The notes under the pieces were generated by a model, which ran no database searches, was not told the DNA's origin, and saw only the letters and a list, made by a program, of their open reading frames with translations. Shown here piece by piece: positions 62,695-64,000 of a DNA stretch of 64,000 bases; within the stretch, counting starts at the first letter, position 1; each line of letters starts with the position of its first letter. This DNA is from Cyclobacteriaceae bacterium (GTDB taxonomy: Bacteria > Bacteroidota > Bacteroidia > Cytophagales > Cyclobacteriaceae): assembly GCA_958296015.1 (NCBI GenBank), contig CATQIH010000020.1, forward strand, positions 310,001-374,000, in the 5' to 3' direction. The position numbers and the translations under genes were made by a program.

Positions 62695-64000
62695 TTAATA
62701 AGCGTTTTCTTCGCCTTTGATAATATTTGTCACCGTTCTGGCGATGATCTTGAGGTCAAACAGGAAAGTCCAGTTCTCGATATACCACAGATCATATTGT
62801 ACACGCTTTTGCATCATGTGCATTTCTTTGGTTTCGCCACGGTAACCGCTCACTTGTGCATAACCCGTGATGCCAGGGGTGATAAGGTGCCGCAGCGGAT
62901 ATTCTCTGATCTCCTGCGAGTAATAGTCCAACTGACTCACCATGTTGGGGCGAGGACCTACCACTGACATATCGCCTTTGAGCACGTTAAAAAACTGGGG
63001 AAGCTCATCCAGACTGGTTTTTCTCAAAAAAGCACCTACTTTGGTGATACGATTATCGTTTCTGGTGGCTTGCTGCTCTTCGTTGTGGGGTGCTGCTGTC
63101 ATCGTACGAAACTTGTAACACCAGAAAAGGTGGTTAAATTTGCCAGGACGAAGCTGCGAGAAAAACACAGGGCCCCGCGACTCCATTTTGATAGCAATGG
63201 CAATGACCGGAAAAACCGTGACACACAAGATAGATAATACAATGGTAGAAAATACAATATCAAAAGCTCTTTTAACGTGTGCATTGATCATAAGCCGCAG
63301 CGGCACATTGCGGGAGGATAGCACAGGAATTTTTCCATCATCATAAAGCTGTGTATCCAATCTGCGGTTGTTGATAAACTCCATGCCGCTCATATCCGGT
63401 ACAATACCCAGATAGATAAAATGCTTATCGGCAAAATCTGCCAGTTCGGCCAGATAGGTTTTGTTATTGGATAGTGTATAATAGATTTCTTTGATATTGT
63501 TTTGCAGGCAATACTCTTTTACCTCTTCCAGATCACCTTTGTATGCACTTGCCATATCAGGGTCTACAGGCATTTTACTGTCAAAAAATCCCATAAACTT
63601 GTGTGGCAACGAAGCGGTATTGACAAAGAATCGGTACAAACGTCTGCCCTGATCTGTACAACCTATAATGACCACAGGGGTGTGGTTGAATGACAAGTTG
63701 CGATAAAACCGGTAAAAAAACAGCATCAGGCACCTAAACAGCGTAGTGGGCAGCAGCGTAAACAGAAATAAAACCACTATATACTCTCCATTCAGAAAAA
63801 CACCTTGCTTTAGGTCTATCAGGCTTAGGAAGAACAAAATCAAAGCTGCATATACCAGACCAGCCCTTACAGCACTTTCTATAATCTTTTGTGGGGTACC
63901 CAGCCTTGGCACCTGGTAGGAAGAAACCAGTATATTAGATAATACCCAGCACAGTGCCAGAATAGCAGAAAGTAATACGTACGTTTCGCGGGGGACAACT
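62695..64000 (-). CDS. Polyprenyl-phosphate sugar-1-phosphate transferase, 5' end beyond the right edge
   Basis: The frame stays open from the edge (first whole codon 63999-63997, VVPRETYVLLSAILALCWVL) to the stop at 62695, so the GTG at 63912 is internal. N-terminal membrane helices and a CoA/nucleotide-binding-like domain (VVIIGCTDQGRRLYRFF) precede the catalytic bacterial-sugar-transferase domain. That domain contains KRAFDIVFS, SRGPVFFSQLRPGKFNHLFW, CYKFRTM, TSLDELPQFFNVLKGDMS, VVGPRPN and PGITGYAQVSGYRGET. It matches WbaP/WcaJ enzymes that start repeat-unit synthesis on undecaprenyl phosphate. It heads the minus-strand polysaccharide operon. Confidence 0.93.
   Translation of the reverse strand, partial: VVPRETYVLLSAILALCWVLSNILVSSYQVPRLGTPQKIIESAVRAGLVYAALILFFLSLIDLKQGVFLNGEYIVVLFLFTLLPTTLFRCLMLFFYRFYRNLSFNHTPVVIIGCTDQGRRLYRFFVNTASLPHKFMGFFDSKMPVDPDMASAYKGDLEEVKEYCLQNNIKEIYYTLSNNKTYLAELADFADKHFIYLGIVPDMSGMEFINNRRLDTQLYDDGKIPVLSSRNVPLRLMINAHVKRAFDIVFSTIVLSILCVTVFPVIAIAIKMESRGPVFFSQLRPGKFNHLFWCYKFRTMTAAPHNEEQQATRNDNRITKVGAFLRKTSLDELPQFFNVLKGDMSVVGPRPNMVSQLDYYSQEIREYPLRHLITPGITGYAQVSGYRGETKEMHMMQKRVQYDLWYIENWTFLFDLKIIARTVTNIIKGEENAY

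Overview
The window reads as a chromosomal segment of a Bacteroidota bacterium, most likely of the order Cytophagales. The evidence is type IX secretion sorting domains (a gliding-motility type B tail and a type A tail), a TonB-dependent receptor paired with a DUF4249 lipoprotein, an HU-like/DUF4469 protein, a LETM1-related biofilm protein, and promoters of the Bacteroidota TTG...TAnnTTTG type. There are no rRNA or tRNA genes, phage modules or CRISPR arrays that I can support.

Layout. 1-2.5 kb: a secreted lectin/CBM9 protein running off the left edge, and a small decayed ORF. 2.6-10.3 kb: a sulfur block with thioredoxin, a Cys-rich leader ORF with its own promoter palindrome and terminator, siroheme sulfite reductase, uroporphyrinogen-III methyltransferase, an APS-reductase-type CysH, O-succinylhomoserine sulfhydrylase, OsmC and rhodanese. 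10.3-30.4 kb: mostly housekeeping genes (tamB, tsaD, smpB, sucC, uppP, mdh, araB, ribA) plus a TPR histidine kinase. 30.5-36.5 kb: a DUF4249/TonB-receptor pair and an Ig-like repeat protein, broken by about 13 single-base indels, nearly all in homopolymers. 36.5-50.2 kb: hisS, a T9SS-exported protein, ybaB, a glycosyltransferase, an OmpA/TPR lipoprotein, pdhB, ffh, a DEAD-box helicase and a hydrolase-OsmC fusion. 50.3-64 kb: a surface-polysaccharide region (NeuD-type acyltransferase, ABC-2 permease, several glycosyltransferases, a GDP-mannose 3,5-epimerase-like enzyme, WecG/TagA and a polyprenyl-phosphate sugar transferase running off the right edge). It is interrupted by a REP-like palindrome archipelago with its own REP-associated tyrosine transposase.

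The two most interesting systems are these. (1) The RAYT gene at 52368-52919 lies among more than 20 polar palindromes at 50.2-60.9 kb. These share a layout and spacer core, but their arms come in at least four covarying sequence classes. Many carry the same 14-base spacer insertion, and most have a conserved CCAGAG-like tail on one side. (2) A 49-codon ORF containing C-W-F-W-C-C-M sits between a good promoter, overlapped by a perfect palindrome, and a strong intrinsic terminator, directly before the sulfite reductase operon. This is the layout expected of a cysteine-responsive attenuator. A 22-bp tandem repeat at 54.3 kb and a CBM9 domain nested inside a cadherin-like repeat also merit attention.

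All calls come from reading the sequence and provided translations; no database search was run.
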